Source: Candidatus Poribacteria bacterium (GTDB taxonomy: Bacteria > Poribacteria > WGA-4E > B28-G17). From it: a stretch of 41,357 bases of DNA. The stretch covers positions 1 through 41,357 of the forward strand of contig JAGGXZ010000095.1 of NCBI GenBank assembly GCA_021162805.1. The letters run 5' to 3'. Below are positions 16,223-24,522 of the stretch, in pieces. Position numbers and translations under genes: made by a program. The notes under the pieces are model-generated. The model was given only the letters and a program-made list of their open reading frames with translations. It did no database searches and had not been told where the DNA came from. Numbering within the stretch: the stretch's first letter is position 1; every line of letters begins with the position of its first letter.

Positions 16223-17801
16223 CGGTATCACTCCTTTCTAATTTACCTAAACGATTTCTCAGGAATGGCCCTCGTTCTATAGTTAATGACTCCACCGTTA
16301 GTATCAATATTGAGTCTCGAAAATCGCGCAATGATAAATCCAGATCCTCATCGATGATCTCTTCTAGTATTCCTGAATCAATTCCAGCGGCTTGGTGTTC
16401 CAGCCATCGATTTAGACGATTTGCCACTCCTCGATGGAGTCCTGCCAGTCGGTGAGCAGCATAGTGGATACGTTGGTAATATTGACGTACGAAATTCATA
16501 TCCAGTATTTCAGCAAGGCGATACAAATCTTTTGGATCTTGAGGACATAAGGTTCGTCCTTCCAACCACAAACGTAATGTAACCGGAGAAGTTAAACGGC
16601 TACCACGATTCCGCAGTTCCTTCAGTAAATCATTTAAAGAGCGTCTTTTGCTACGCCACCGCTGGTGGTAAGCCATAGCAAAATCGTCTTGCCAGCGTTG
16701 AATGAGCGCTAGGTGAATTTCGATAGCCGGGTGCCGATGAACCCGGGAAATGATCAAATCATATAAACTTTGTCGCCTCTGGTCATGAAGAAAGAACACA
16801 CGGTCACCGCGGCGTAATGCGCGAACATAGCGTTCTTCAAGCCGATTACCGTCCGAACCATTGATAATGACGTTAATGGTATCGTCAGGGGCAAGAAGGG
16901 TTTTCCATCCTCCATCAAAATTCACAGCTACTGCTTCCTCTACCCACGGTTTCTCTTCAATGCCTTCCTCGGTGGATTCATGGTTTTCTCCACTAGCTAA
17001 GCTTCTTTGTACTAAGGAAGCTTCTTCGTCTTCATCAAGGTCCTTTACTCCTAAAAGATTTTCCAGTTCTTCAACTGGATCAGCTTGCAACCAAAGGGAC
17101 TTGGATGTTCTTCCATGAGCATGGGATTTCTTTCCGCGTTTTTCTTCAGATGCGATTATATCATCAGAAGGAATCAATTTGACACATGGTGAAGATGTAG
17201 GAATTTTCATAGGTGGTGAACGCTTAGAGAGACAGACGAGGACTTTCACTTGGCCGCTTGAGTCTCCTGATAGCGCTTCATCCCACCGAGCTATCCGCTT
17301 ATCCAAGATAGGCTCTTGATAAGGGTAAATCAATACGTCCATCTTGCGATGGCGTAGAAGAGAGACTATCTGAGCTGATTGATGTTGGCTTGGTATGCCG
17401 ACAAATAGAGGACGTAAGGATAACTCAAGAGGAATTTGCTGTTCATCGCCCGCGCTTCTCGAGGTGCGTAAACCCGAAAGACTCATGAAACCCACACGTA
17501 GATCGCGCAAGTCATCTTCTGAAATGTTGTACCTAGCTAATAGTGCGAAGCTAAACAATTGTTTTCGAGCTGAACTTGGAAAGACAATCGCCCGAAACTC
17601 ATCTTCCGGAACATCTGAGACGCATAATTCGGTTAGAGCTGACCAAAGCGGTGGTTCTCTACCTCGGAGGTAATCATAAGCGGAATCCAAGCAAACATCA
17701 ACTTCTTCCAACTTGGAAGCCAAGTTAGAATTCACATGATAGATCGATTGGATGAAGCGCCTCATCATGGTACGTAGTTGTGAAATTCTTTTTAGGCCCA
17801 A
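16212..17801 (-). CDS. Defence-operon protein, likely C-terminal half of a DrmE-like protein
   Basis: I do not recognise a firm domain in this 529-residue ORF. It has a mid-region acidic, low-complexity linker (about residues 210-285). A more conserved-looking C-terminal part follows: RRGDRVFFLHDQRRQSLYDL, then HRHPAIEIHLALIQRWQDDF, then SPVTLRLWLEGRTLCPQDP, which may be a winged-helix or DNA-binding segment. The first available start is a TTG without a ribosome binding site; ATGs at 17768 and 17765 are no better placed. Adding a single G to the GGG run at 17797-17799 would join it to the preceding ORF and give a protein of about 870 residues. DrmE of class 2 DISARM is a protein of that order with no known function. 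The assignment rests on position and size. Confidence 0.6.
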   Translation of the reverse strand: MGLKRISQLRTMMRRFIQSIYHVNSNLASKLEEVDVCLDSAYDYLRGREPPLWSALTELCVSDVPEDEFRAIVFPSSARKQLFSFALLARYNISEDDLRDLRVGFMSLSGLRTSRSAGDEQQIPLELSLRPLFVGIPSQHQSAQIVSLLRHRKMDVLIYPYQEPILDKRIARWDEALSGDSSGQVKVLVCLSKRSPPMKIPTSSPCVKLIPSDDIIASEEKRGKKSHAHGRTSKSLWLQADPVEELENLLGVKDLDEDEEASLVQRSLASGENHESTEEGIEEKPWVEEAVAVNFDGGWKTLLAPDDTINVIINGSDGNRLEERYVRALRRGDRVFFLHDQRRQSLYDLIISRVHRHPAIEIHLALIQRWQDDFAMAYHQRWRSKRRSLNDLLKELRNRGSRLTSPVTLRLWLEGRTLCPQDPKDLYRLAEILDMNFVRQYYQRIHYAAHRLAGLHRGVANRLNRWLEHQAAGIDSGILEEIIDEDLDLSLRDFRDSILILTVESLTIERGPFLRNRLGKLERSDTDDR

Positions 17802-18814
17802 TGATATTTAGCTTCACTCTCATAGATGTCTAAGGGAACATGAAGACTTTCCAATGTTCTCAAGTAACTCCATCCAACGTAAAGTGCATCTCGAGCTAAA
17901 CGCCCAACAGCTATGCGTGAGGTATCTACTAAGTTATAGTAGGCATTCTGCAGGTGAGAGAGAAAGTTTCCATCTTTGACCAATATTGGCTGAACACATA
18001 CGCTTGTAGTATGGTTAAAAATTTGCTCTAGAATATTACTACCATCTGGAGGATCCAAGGACGATAAGAGTTGATCTTGTTGGATATATGGCCATCGGAA
18101 GACCAAAGCTCCGGTTCGAAGGAAATCTTCTATGCAAAGGGAAAGTGGATTTTGACACCAAGCAATTACGGGGAGATTATGATCTCGAGTGAATTCCAGT
18201 AGAGGAGGCAACCAGTGAAGCTTAGATTTTTCTCCGCAATCAATGGCTATCCAATCTGGTTGGTGCTGTTTAATCACAGAAATGGGATCAACAGGGGAAT
18301 ATACACAGATGACCGTTGGCAGATTAGTTTCCTCGTGGAGTTGCTGAGATGCTTGATAAGTACCAGAACGAGTTCTGTAAACTTGGGGAAATACAGAGGC
18401 TAGATTTATTCTCCCAGCTTTGGTCTGTACTAAATGTTGCCTTATGCCTACTGTTGAGCCAAAATAAAGCACAAGTCCCCTACCGAATGCGCCACATATA
18501 TTGCGATCCCCACCGATAGTATCAAGGGCGTACATAAGTAAACCGGTGGCGAATAATAGTGGTGGACGATGAGGACTAGCATTTGGAAGAACAATTAATA
18601 AGCGTTCACGTCGGTGCAAGGTAGCGCAGATCAACCGGGCGCTCCGTTCGTCTATGATGTCAGGGCTTCCCAAACTTGGGTCGATGTTTAAACGCCCTTC
18701 TTGCCACAGCCTTTGGAAGAAAAGCTCATTACTACGAGGAAGAACAAAGAAAGCCTCATCTAACCATTGATAGAATTCTTGATTTGATCCGTTAGAGTTT
18801 GAGGATCGGCTCAA
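17792..18814 (-). CDS. Defence-operon protein, likely N-terminal half of a DrmE-like protein (degenerate helicase-like)
   Basis: The 340-residue ORF looks like one RecA-type domain of a helicase-like fold without a working Walker A. Predicted strands include RRERLLIVLPNASPHRPPLL (a motif I/Ia-like position), RGLVLYFGSTVGIRQHL and WIAIDCGEK, which sits where motif II would be. No P-loop (GxGKT) is visible, so ATP hydrolysis by itself is unlikely. The start is a TTG at 18814 that overlaps the upstream TGA stop in a TTGA arrangement, with GGGGAGGG just before it; the track start six codons upstream is less likely. See the next ORF for the one-base split. Confidence 0.6.
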   Translation of the reverse strand: MSRSSNSNGSNQEFYQWLDEAFFVLPRSNELFFQRLWQEGRLNIDPSLGSPDIIDERSARLICATLHRRERLLIVLPNASPHRPPLLFATGLLMYALDTIGGDRNICGAFGRGLVLYFGSTVGIRQHLVQTKAGRINLASVFPQVYRTRSGTYQASQQLHEETNLPTVICVYSPVDPISVIKQHQPDWIAIDCGEKSKLHWLPPLLEFTRDHNLPVIAWCQNPLSLCIEDFLRTGALVFRWPYIQQDQLLSSLDPPDGSNILEQIFNHTTSVCVQPILVKDGNFLSHLQNAYYNLVDTSRIAVGRLARDALYVGWSYLRTLESLHVPLDIYESEAKYHWA

Positions 18815-20973
18815 CCAGCTCCCTCCCCGCAAAGAAGTTGAAAGTAAATGATCGTGACGATGCTATTTCTCTGAAGATCAGGATACAGTGCTCGTAGGTT
18901 GCTCTGAAGCTCGGATAAAGATGAGAAGCCGTCGTTTCTCGCATCTTCAGCAGTGAGCTTCGAAAACCGCTTACGGATGATTTTGATGACTCTTACCGGC
19001 AGGTATTCTTCTCCGCATTGGAATAGCAGTAGATCTGATTGAAGAAACTTACGCCCCTTCCGTATCGTCGTCCGCTTGTCGCCGCGACGGACTGCGGAAA
19101 AGAATTCGGGCAGCAAACGAAGAGTGGGAACACCATTGGCAGCAGGACCATCACGTAGTTGTGACACCCTCTTGGTGAATTCCTGCCCATCCCAAATTCG
19201 GTGTTCCCAAGCACTAGTCAACTGAAGCACAAGATCGGGTTTAAGCGAGGTAAGAAACATTTCGCAGTGAGGAGCAGCTACAATTAAAGTCGCGCCAAAT
19301 TGACGTGCGGTATGCTGTAGTTTCTCTGCTACGACATTAGCCGTTACGGGATCAAGATTCGCACAGAATTCATCAATCAGCCAAACATTACAGCGGTCCG
19401 AAAGTAGCTTGGCAAGCATCGCTCGATATTGTTGTCCTTTACTAAGTTCTTCAAAGCGCTTCAGATAAATAAACGCATCCGATAATCCCACAAGCCCCAT
19501 AAGGTACAAAGCGGAACGAACATCTCGCTTATCCATCACTTCTATTAAGGCTTTGCGAGAGCGAATGGGTTGAAAAATTCCTGGTCTATAATTCTTTGGA
19601 AGCTGCAATTCGCCTTCTATCCGGAAAGCTTTTTTTTCCGTTTCTTTCTTGGACAGCAATTCAAGCAATGTCGTCTTCCCCGAACCCGAAGGACCAATGA
19701 TCAAAACGATGCTTCCAGGTTTAATTTTCATTGAGAGATTGCGGATAACTATAGTCTTGATCGCATCGGGAGAGATTCCAAAAGCCTGCTGGATAGCGTG
19801 AGTTTGACGCGTCCTTCGAACTTGCGATTCAAATGTCAACGTGATGTTCTTCAATAGTATTGGATTTGTCAGAGGGTCAAGTGAGATCGAAGGAGGTGTA
19901 TGTCCATTGGAAGGGGCAATCTCCTTAGCCCGTTTTCGCACAAAATTATCGGTTTCTTCGGTTAATCCCATCATGTAAGTCGGCTTAGGCAGGCTGACAA
20001 TCTCATGGAAAAAGGCGAAATCACGAAGAACATTATCACGTGACAGTCTTTGCAAACGCCTTACAAGTTCTTCCTTGCTCAGCCCTTCCTGCTCCATAAG
20101 GCGTAATGCACGATCCAATCGTGCGACTTGTTGATCTACAATGCCACACGACTCCTCAGAGACGATTTCACCGCTTTTCACACGTTTGGCATTGCTAAGT
20201 AAGTAAGCCATATCCTTATGAACCCTCTTCAGATTGCCCTCTGTTTCTCCGATATAGACCATCCCGGCTTTCTCGACAAAAGGTACATATTTCAACATAT
20301 CCGCGGAAATCTCCAAAAAGAGGGGTTTCCAACCGCTCACTTGCCATCGTTCCCGAGCAAACTGTGCTGCATGTTTGACCAAGATCTGACCTAACCCTAA
20401 GCCACGAAACTCCGGGTAAACCACACAACGGGCGATCCGTACGATAAGATGTATATATTTCCGCATTGTGGACTTTTTCCAAGCTTTCCACGCTATTCCG
20501 TCTAATCGAAACGATGTATTCAGAATCTCTGCACGTGCCTTATTCATGTAGAAAGGAGTAGCTAGTTCAATATATCCTAAAACTTCCGGATGTAGGGGGT
20601 GAAACGAGCGTACAATCAGACGAGCTGTGCGACCATAAATCGCTTTTCCTCGATAATGGGAATTCGAAAGAGATTGATAAGCTTCATATTCCTCAGGTTC
20701 TGTAATTTCCTTAATGAGGACTTCTACTACAGTGCTGCCAAGCTGTAGCTTTTCTGGATGTGCGTAAGGGGGAAGAAATTGCGCTTGGCCATTTCTACAG
20801 ATAACCGATGCTTTTCCATCTCTGAACCGGACCCTATCGCCTTTAGTAACACACGCGGAACGGGGGACTGTTAACCATAAATCTTTAGGATAAAGCCGCA
20901 AACGTTTTACATGTCCATTCCAATTAACAGAGACAACGGCAAAGCAATCATTTTGGCTCTCGTTGCTTTGCAT
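18811..20973 (-). CDS. GNAT acetyltransferase - ABC ATPase - ASCH domain fusion, first gene of the DISARM-like operon
   Basis: This 720-residue fusion appears soluble. Residues about 85-260 form a GNAT N-acetyltransferase with the acetyl-CoA loop RGLGLG at 190-195 and VVYPEF just before it. Residues about 365-600 form a soluble ABC ATPase: Walker A GPSGSGKTT at 427-435, signature LSKGQQ at 510-515, Walker B with D534-E535 and an H-loop histidine at 569. No membrane segments are present. Residues about 621-715 resemble an ASCH domain (PUA-like nucleic-acid or nucleotide binding) with K633, T635, T636, R638 and D681. As I recall the ac4C amidohydrolase YqfB, its catalytic Lys-Thr-Glu would align with K633, T636 and D681. 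TTAGGAGA before the ATG supports the start. It opens the operon and its stop overlaps the next ORF. Confidence 0.85.
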   Translation of the reverse strand: MQSNESQNDCFAVVSVNWNGHVKRLRLYPKDLWLTVPRSACVTKGDRVRFRDGKASVICRNGQAQFLPPYAHPEKLQLGSTVVEVLIKEITEPEEYEAYQSLSNSHYRGKAIYGRTARLIVRSFHPLHPEVLGYIELATPFYMNKARAEILNTSFRLDGIAWKAWKKSTMRKYIHLIVRIARCVVYPEFRGLGLGQILVKHAAQFARERWQVSGWKPLFLEISADMLKYVPFVEKAGMVYIGETEGNLKRVHKDMAYLLSNAKRVKSGEIVSEESCGIVDQQVARLDRALRLMEQEGLSKEELVRRLQRLSRDNVLRDFAFFHEIVSLPKPTYMMGLTEETDNFVRKRAKEIAPSNGHTPPSISLDPLTNPILLKNITLTFESQVRRTRQTHAIQQAFGISPDAIKTIVIRNLSMKIKPGSIVLIIGPSGSGKTTLLELLSKKETEKKAFRIEGELQLPKNYRPGIFQPIRSRKALIEVMDKRDVRSALYLMGLVGLSDAFIYLKRFEELSKGQQYRAMLAKLLSDRCNVWLIDEFCANLDPVTANVVAEKLQHTARQFGATLIVAAPHCEMFLTSLKPDLVLQLTSAWEHRIWDGQEFTKRVSQLRDGPAANGVPTLRLLPEFFSAVRRGDKRTTIRKGRKFLQSDLLLFQCGEEYLPVRVIKIIRKRFSKLTAEDARNDGFSSLSELQSNLRALYPDLQRNSIVTIIYFQLLCGEGAG

Positions 20974-21053
20974 GCAATCTTCTCCTAAATACTGAGAGCA
21001 TTTTGCCTCAAGACAAATTGAAGGGACTCAGCCTTGGTTGATGAGACCAACTT

Positions 21054-21218
21054 TTTGCTTTCGCTCTTATTCCCCTTGAGTGTAGTATCTATGGCCAATT
21101 GTCCGCTGTCCACCGTCCGCGGTCCGCAGCGGAATAACGGCGGACGGCGGACTGCCGACTGCGGACGGTAGCTTTAAAAATCTCTGCTACACTCAGCGAT
21201 AATATGAGCGTTTGCTTT
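21054..21218. mobile_element. MITE-like element (21062-21210) with terminal inverted repeats and a perfect 8-bp target duplication
   Basis: The 149-bp element begins CGCTCTTATT and ends AATATGAGCG. Its 26-bp ends are inverted repeats, about 20 of 26 positions matching, both containing GAGTGTAG inward. It is flanked on both sides by TTTGCTTT (21054-21061 and 21211-21218), an exact 8-bp direct repeat as left by transposition. The interior consists of GTCCGC / GCGGAC motifs in both orientations, able to form a large cruciform. It encodes no protein. Copies of one end or the other lie at 181-231 and 36440-36462. Confidence 0.8.
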
Positions 21219-21255
21219 AGATTTAAGATTCAGGCGCAATTTCGACATTGAGGCC

Positions 21256-21381
21256 ATGAAAAGCAAACTAGACAAAAGATTCTACAACACTTTGAGTATC
21301 CTCCTTTTTCTACCCGGCAGAACCGCTCTCTGGAATAAAGCCATCAGTTTCCTACCGAACTCATGTCCGAAGGTTAGCTAG
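21256..21381 (+). pseudogene. Short ORF (41 aa), possibly the truncated start of a lost gene
   Basis: An ATG at 21256 with GAGG four bases upstream opens a 41-residue frame ending at TAG. The peptide (starting MKSKLDKRFYNTLSILLFLP) has a protein-like composition rather than repeat character. I do not recognise it; a transposase N-terminus is a guess only. It lies directly beside the MITE-like element and may be a remnant of a disrupted gene. Confidence 0.25.
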
Positions 21382-21528
21382 ATACTATTGCCCAGCTCCT
21401 TAACGCTGTATATTTTATACCTATCTCCTTCTCAAGTCAACTCTTGTCTTGAACCTCTACTTTCCCCCGCTTCGTCTGCGAGAAACACGAAATGAGCATA
21501 ACGCTCCTCCTCTTGGATTTCAAGCCGC

Positions 21529-24168
21529 TCATCGTTCCTTCTCGACCTTCAGCTTCAGCTCGTATAGCTTGTTGAGAGCCTGGATAGGGGTCATATTGTT
21601 CAGATCCAGCTTCTTAAGCTCCTCTATGATCTCGTTCGGCTGAGGTGTAAAGAGCAGAAGCTGGAGGGAATCGTCCCTAAAGGAAGGCCTGGATCGCCTT
21701 TTGATCCTCGGTCGAGATGCCACGGCGGGTTTGTCTCCCCCTTCAACGCTTATGTTATGGCTTTCCAGGATTCCCAGTATTTCGTTGGCCCTCCCGATCA
21801 CCTCCATCGGCAGACCTGCCAGTTTAGCCACGTGTATCCCGTAGCTCTTATCAGTTGCCCCCTCCACGACCTTCCTCAGGAAGACCACCCTCTCGCCATC
21901 ATCGTGAACGGCGACGTTGTAGTTTTTGACGTTCTTGTAAGTCCCGGCCAGCTCGGTCAGCTCATGATAATGCGTGGCGAACAGGGTTTTCGCGCCGATG
22001 TGCTGCAGAATGTATTCGGCGACCGCCCAGGCGATGCTTATCCCGTCGAAAGTGCTTGTGCCCCGTCCTATCTCGTCGAGTATTATCAGGCTTTTCCGCG
22101 TGGCGTTATTGAGGATGTTGGCCGTCTCGTTCATCTCCACCAGAAAGGTGCTCTGGCCCGTCACGAGGCTATCAGAGGCGCCGACGCGGGTGAAGATCCT
22201 ATCCACCACGCCTATTTTAGCCGCCGACGCGGGAACAAAAGATCCGATCTGCGCCATCAGACAGATCAGTGCGGTTTGTCTGAGGAAGGTCGACTTTCCC
22301 GACATGTTGGGCCCTGTGATTATGCACATCTGTCTGTCGGAGCAGTTCAGGTAGGTGTCGTTCGGGACGAATCCCTCGCGCGTGAAGAGCCTTTCCACGA
22401 CGGGATGTCTCCCGTCTCGGATGATCACCTCGTCGCCCTCATCCACCTGAGGTCTTGCATAGTTATTCTTGGCGGCGATGTGGGCGAAGGTAGCCAGGAC
22501 ATCCAGCATGGCTATGGCGGCGGCGATCCTCTGAATCACCTCCGTCATCTCGGCTACCTTGCTCCTCACCTCGCAGAAGAGCTCATATTCGAGGTCATTT
22601 ATCCGATCCTGAGCGTTTAGGATCTTGGCCTCCTGCTCCTTCAGATCGGGTGTGATGAACCTCTCGGCGTTAACAAGGGTCTGTTTTCGTATGTAATCCT
22701 CCGGGACGAGATGCAGGTTCGGCTTCGTCACCTCGATGTAGTATCCGAAAACCTTGTTGTATCCTATCCTCAGCGATGAGATCCCAGTTCGCTCCCTCTC
22801 TTTTTGTTGTAGGCCGGCTATCCATCCCTTGACGTCTCTGACGATCGCCCTCAGCTCGTCCAGCTCCGAGTTGTATCCGTCCTTGATGATTCCCCCTTCA
22901 CGGATGGTGATGGGCGGGTCCTCATGTATGGCCCTATCGATCAAATCAACCACATCACTTACGTCCTCGAGCTGATCCCGAATCGTCTGGAGGAGCGATG
23001 AGTTGAGACCGCCGAGCTTTTCCTTGATCTGAGGTACCAGCTTAAGCGAATTTCGAAGGGCCAGAAGATCCCTGGCGTTTGCCGAGCCGAGACCCACTTT
23101 AGCGATCAATCTCTCGATATCCCTTATCTCCCTCAACAGCTCTCTCAGTTCGTCACGCAGGATGAGGTTCTCGAAGAGCTCCTGGACGGCGTCGAGCCTT
23201 GCGTTGATCTCATCGGCCCTCAAAAGCGGCCTGAGGATCATCTGGCGTAGTTTTCTCCCACCCATGGGGGTGACGGTCTCATCCAGGATCTCTATCAACG
23301 TCCCCTTGGTCGATCCGTCACGGATGGAGCGGATGAGTTCCAAATTCCTCTGCGTCTCGGTGTCCAGGATCATGAACTCCTCAAGCGAGTAGGTCTTGAG
23401 CGAGAGGATGTGCTGTAGCTGCTGCTTCTGTGTCTCCTTGAGATATTGAATCAGCGCCCCGGCAGCGGATATGGCGGCGGATTTTCCCTCACATCCGAAC
23501 CCTTCCAGCGAGAGGACATCGAAATGGCTCAAGAGCTCCGATCGGGCCGTATCCACATCGAACTGCCACGAGGGAAGCGGGTTTACAACCGGTGATGTTT
23601 CAGACCTTACCCTTTCAATCGTCTCACTCTCGAATCCCTCAGGTATGAGGAGCTCTGAGGGTCTGAGCCGGGTTATCTCGGAGATAAGCTTATCCTCATC
23701 TTCCAGCTCCGTGACGTGGAACTCGCCTGTGGAGAGATCCACATGCGCCAGCCCGTAGATCTCTCCCACTCTGCATAACGCGACGAGATAGTTGTTCTCC
23801 TTATGCTCCAGCGCCTCCGGCTCGAAGATCGTGCCAGGGGTTACTATCCTGACGACCTCGCGCTTGACCACCCCTTTGGCCTTTTTGGGGTCCTCCACCT
23901 GCTCGCAGATCGCCACCTTATAACCCGCTTTGACCATTTTATAGAGATACGATTCGACGGCGTGATGAGGAACGCCCGCAAGCGGTACAGGCTTGCCGTT
24001 ATCGTCCTTATCGCGCGATGTCAGGGCGATTCCCAGCACGCGCGAGGCGATTTTGGCGTCCTCGTAGAAGGTCTCGTAGAAGTCCCCGACCCTGTAAAAC
24101 AGGATAGCGTCCGGGTATTGGCTCTTTATTCGTCTGTACTGCTCCATCAGCGTCAGTTTTTTCGCCAT
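21529..24168 (-). CDS. mutS: DNA mismatch repair protein MutS
   Basis: This 879-residue protein recognises mismatches and small loops in DNA and starts repair with MutL. The N-terminal mismatch-binding Phe-x-Glu is F30-E32 in GDFYETF. The ABC-type ATPase domain has Walker A GPNMSGKST at 619-627, Walker B LIILDEIGRGTSTFDG, and the ATHYHEL signature. The C-terminal tail (RPSFRDDSLQLLLF near 828-841) resembles the tetramerisation/beta-clamp-binding part of full-length MutS1. It starts at the ATG directly after the stop of the nucleotidyltransferase gene, with GAGGGTGAT before it, so it belongs to the toxin-antitoxin transcript. It is the housekeeping gene bordering the defence island on the upstream side. 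Confidence 0.97.
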   Translation of the reverse strand: MAKKLTLMEQYRRIKSQYPDAILFYRVGDFYETFYEDAKIASRVLGIALTSRDKDDNGKPVPLAGVPHHAVESYLYKMVKAGYKVAICEQVEDPKKAKGVVKREVVRIVTPGTIFEPEALEHKENNYLVALCRVGEIYGLAHVDLSTGEFHVTELEDEDKLISEITRLRPSELLIPEGFESETIERVRSETSPVVNPLPSWQFDVDTARSELLSHFDVLSLEGFGCEGKSAAISAAGALIQYLKETQKQQLQHILSLKTYSLEEFMILDTETQRNLELIRSIRDGSTKGTLIEILDETVTPMGGRKLRQMILRPLLRADEINARLDAVQELFENLILRDELRELLREIRDIERLIAKVGLGSANARDLLALRNSLKLVPQIKEKLGGLNSSLLQTIRDQLEDVSDVVDLIDRAIHEDPPITIREGGIIKDGYNSELDELRAIVRDVKGWIAGLQQKERERTGISSLRIGYNKVFGYYIEVTKPNLHLVPEDYIRKQTLVNAERFITPDLKEQEAKILNAQDRINDLEYELFCEVRSKVAEMTEVIQRIAAAIAMLDVLATFAHIAAKNNYARPQVDEGDEVIIRDGRHPVVERLFTREGFVPNDTYLNCSDRQMCIITGPNMSGKSTFLRQTALICLMAQIGSFVPASAAKIGVVDRIFTRVGASDSLVTGQSTFLVEMNETANILNNATRKSLIILDEIGRGTSTFDGISIAWAVAEYILQHIGAKTLFATHYHELTELAGTYKNVKNYNVAVHDDGERVVFLRKVVEGATDKSYGIHVAKLAGLPMEVIGRANEILGILESHNISVEGGDKPAVASRPRIKRRSRPSFRDDSLQLLLFTPQPNEIIEELKKLDLNNMTPIQALNKLYELKLKVEKER

Positions 24169-24522
24169 CTATATCACCCTCAACCCGTGCCTCTCGACGA
24201 AATCCTTAAAGTCGCTTTTCTCCAGCGCTATGACGTCCACATCCCTGTTTAAGACCCTTTCAAGCTCACATCCCAGCTCCCACACATCCCCTTTGAATCC
24301 CTTAACCGCCACGTCGATATCCGAAAATTCGTAAAACTTTCCCTCGCGCAGTAGGGATCCTATAAGGTAGACCGCCTCCACATCCACGCCTTGGAAGTAT
24401 CCTTTGAGGGCGGCTATCGTTCCCCTCAAGGTCTCCTTCCTGAGGTTCTCCCTCAGGAGGAAATCCTTCTCCTTTCTATGTCGTATAAGCTGCCTTCCCA
24501 GCTCAAATTTCCCTCTCCTCAT
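24169..24522 (-). CDS. MntA-like minimal nucleotidyltransferase (antitoxin of a HEPN/MNT pair)
   Basis: The 117-residue protein is a minimal nucleotidyltransferase. G55-S56 and the D68-x-D70 metal pair (GSLLREGKFYEFSDIDVAV) form the active site and D96 in DVDVIAL is a likely third acidic residue. In studied pairs such as Shewanella oneidensis, MntA blocks the HepT toxin by adding AMP groups to a tyrosine in its active site. The partner here is the preceding gene, with 20 bp of overlap. A longer N-terminal helix of about 40 residues precedes the core. Stop and mutS start are adjacent. Confidence 0.88.
   Translation of the reverse strand: MRRGKFELGRQLIRHRKEKDFLLRENLRKETLRGTIAALKGYFQGVDVEAVYLIGSLLREGKFYEFSDIDVAVKGFKGDVWELGCELERVLNRDVDVIALEKSDFKDFVERHGLRVI

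Larger units (their letters stand above)
20974..21528. other. 555-bp gap between the defence operon and mutS: promoter region and repeats
   Basis: This gap separates two minus-strand genes: the start of the defence operon at 20973 and the mutS stop at 21529. Near the operon start a GTTGGT...AACCAA hairpin lies at about 21035-21050. A complete MITE-like element occupies 21062-21210. The rest (21219-21528) has only one short plus-strand ORF, described separately, and no terminator with a T-run for mutS that I can see. Confidence 0.6.

Noticed and set aside
17785-17807. Programmed -1 frameshift between the two DrmE-like ORFs
   Set aside because: No X-XXY-YYZ slippery heptamer precedes the stop, and the A-run lies after it; a one-base indel is simpler.
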